A DNA stretch of 64,000 bases, taken from contig NZ_CP087131.1 of NCBI RefSeq assembly GCF_020911865.1, positions 372,001 to 436,000 of the forward strand, written 5' to 3'. Source of the DNA: Chryseobacterium sp. C-71. GTDB lineage: Bacteria > Bacteroidota > Bacteroidia > Flavobacteriales > Weeksellaceae. A model generated the notes under the pieces. That model was not told where the DNA came from, ran no database searches, and worked only from the letters and a program-made list of their open reading frames with translations. This document shows, piece after piece, positions 63,670-64,000 of this stretch. The stretch's first letter is position 1. The number at the start of each line of letters is the position of its first letter. The translations under genes and the position numbers were made by a program.

Positions 63670-63677
63670 TATCTTTG
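63670..63677 (+). promoter_or_regulatory. -7 promoter element of the desaturase gene
   Basis: TATCTTTG fits TAnnTTTG, 22 bases before the ATG at 63700. Confidence 0.55.
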
Positions 63678-63699
63678 CACTTTATAAACGTATTTTAAA

Positions 63700-64000
63700 A
63701 TGTATAATAAGCTCGTAAGAAAAGAGGTAATGGGTATTCTAGAAAAGGAAGTAGGTTCTTTTCTAGATAAGTTTTTGACGCCAATCGAAAAGATCTGGCA
63801 GCCATCAGACTATTTACCAGATCCTTCAAGCGAAAATTTTAAATATGATTTAGATGAAATTCAGACTTTTGCACGTGAGATGCCTTACGACCTTTTTGTG
63901 ACTTTAATTGGCGATTGTATCACTGAAGAAGCTTTACCTTCTTACGAATCTTGGTTAATGAGCGTTGACGGAATTGATCAGGAAAAAAGCGGACCGAGTT
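63700..64000 (+). CDS. Acyl-[acyl-carrier-protein] desaturase (N-terminal part, runs off window)
   Basis: The open frame from the ATG at 63700 reaches the window end (100 residues). It reads LVRKEVMGILEKEVGSF, LTPIEKIWQPSDYLPDPS, EMPYDLFVTLIGDCITEEALPSYE and SWLMSVDG. This matches the N-terminus of soluble di-iron acyl-ACP desaturases. The first iron ligand (Glu in EEALPSYE) is visible; the rest is outside. The enzyme would introduce a double bond in fatty acyl-ACP. Confidence 0.85.
   Translation, partial: MYNKLVRKEVMGILEKEVGSFLDKFLTPIEKIWQPSDYLPDPSSENFKYDLDEIQTFAREMPYDLFVTLIGDCITEEALPSYESWLMSVDGIDQEKSGPS

Noticed and set aside
1..64000. CRISPR array, tRNA or rRNA genes
   Set aside because: No regularly spaced identical repeats with unique spacers, and no cloverleaf or rRNA-like stretch, was seen on either strand.

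Overview
The window looks like the chromosome of a flavobacterium of the Chryseobacterium type (Bacteroidota). The reasons are the low GC content, TAnnTTTG -7 promoter elements, the near absence of Shine-Dalgarno sequences, a type IX secretion (T9SS) sorting domain, a PorT-like outer-membrane protein, FucP-type sugar transport, a YciH/SUI1 homologue and several families of palindromic intergenic repeats. No rRNA, tRNA or CRISPR array was seen. The species assignment is inference.

Layout. (1) 1-5100: a beta-glucan hydrolase cluster (end of a GH30-like protein, GH3, GH16 lipoprotein, GH30), all secreted and suited to laminarin or fungal beta-1,3/1,6-glucan. (2) 5300-7330: a membrane-bound LuxR-like regulator, four GTGAGTA-type repeats at helical spacing, and a secreted surface-type protein. 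(3) 7500-14600: housekeeping genes fabI, aroB, an RsuA/RluB pseudouridine synthase, pncA and a DEAD-box helicase, with an LEA-like protein and a beta-barrel protein. (4) 14800-16750: a translationally coupled operon of a YfiT/BstA-type DinB protein, a DUF1569 protein, a YtxJ bacilliredoxin-like protein and a Crp/Fnr regulator, which points to bacillithiol-linked redox chemistry. (5) 17100-20600: a stress flavoprotein and two paralogous Crp/Fnr regulators around an SDR, with FNR-like palindromes in the intergenic regions. (6) 20590-29670: the four-gene ligase-associated DNA repair cassette (exonuclease, ATP-dependent ligase, Lhr-like helicase, PdeM phosphoesterase), split by an AT-rich two-gene insert encoding an ABC-type AAA ATPase and an HNH endonuclease. 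This pair resembles Septu (PtuA/PtuB) anti-phage defence and is the most interesting feature of the window.

(7) 29880-38860: oxidoreductase genes. A leftward operon (aldo/keto reductase, DUF3861, SDR, 3-hydroxyisobutyrate-dehydrogenase-like, DoxX, PPC domain, Crp/Fnr) has a broken AraC regulator upstream and a Crp/Fnr gene with a nonsense codon at its end. A divergent Old Yellow Enzyme/HxlR pair and a CatA-like acetyltransferase follow. (8) 38855-51390: a second carbohydrate locus with an NrtR-type regulator whose Nudix box is degenerate, a TonB-receptor-like barrel, two GH3 enzymes with EF-hand-like loops, an esterase, a nucleoside-hydrolase-like protein and a sugar MFS permease. (9) 51570-63550: a small lipoprotein, a DUF4041/GIY-YIG coiled-coil protein, a nucleoside phosphorylase, a di-haem peroxidase, a PhoX-like T9SS cargo protein, an LRR protein, a YciH/SUI1 protein, an IS110-type element with a possible bridge-RNA region, and gpmI. 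The window ends inside an acyl-ACP desaturase gene.

All calls rest on reading the sequence and on family knowledge. No database search was run.
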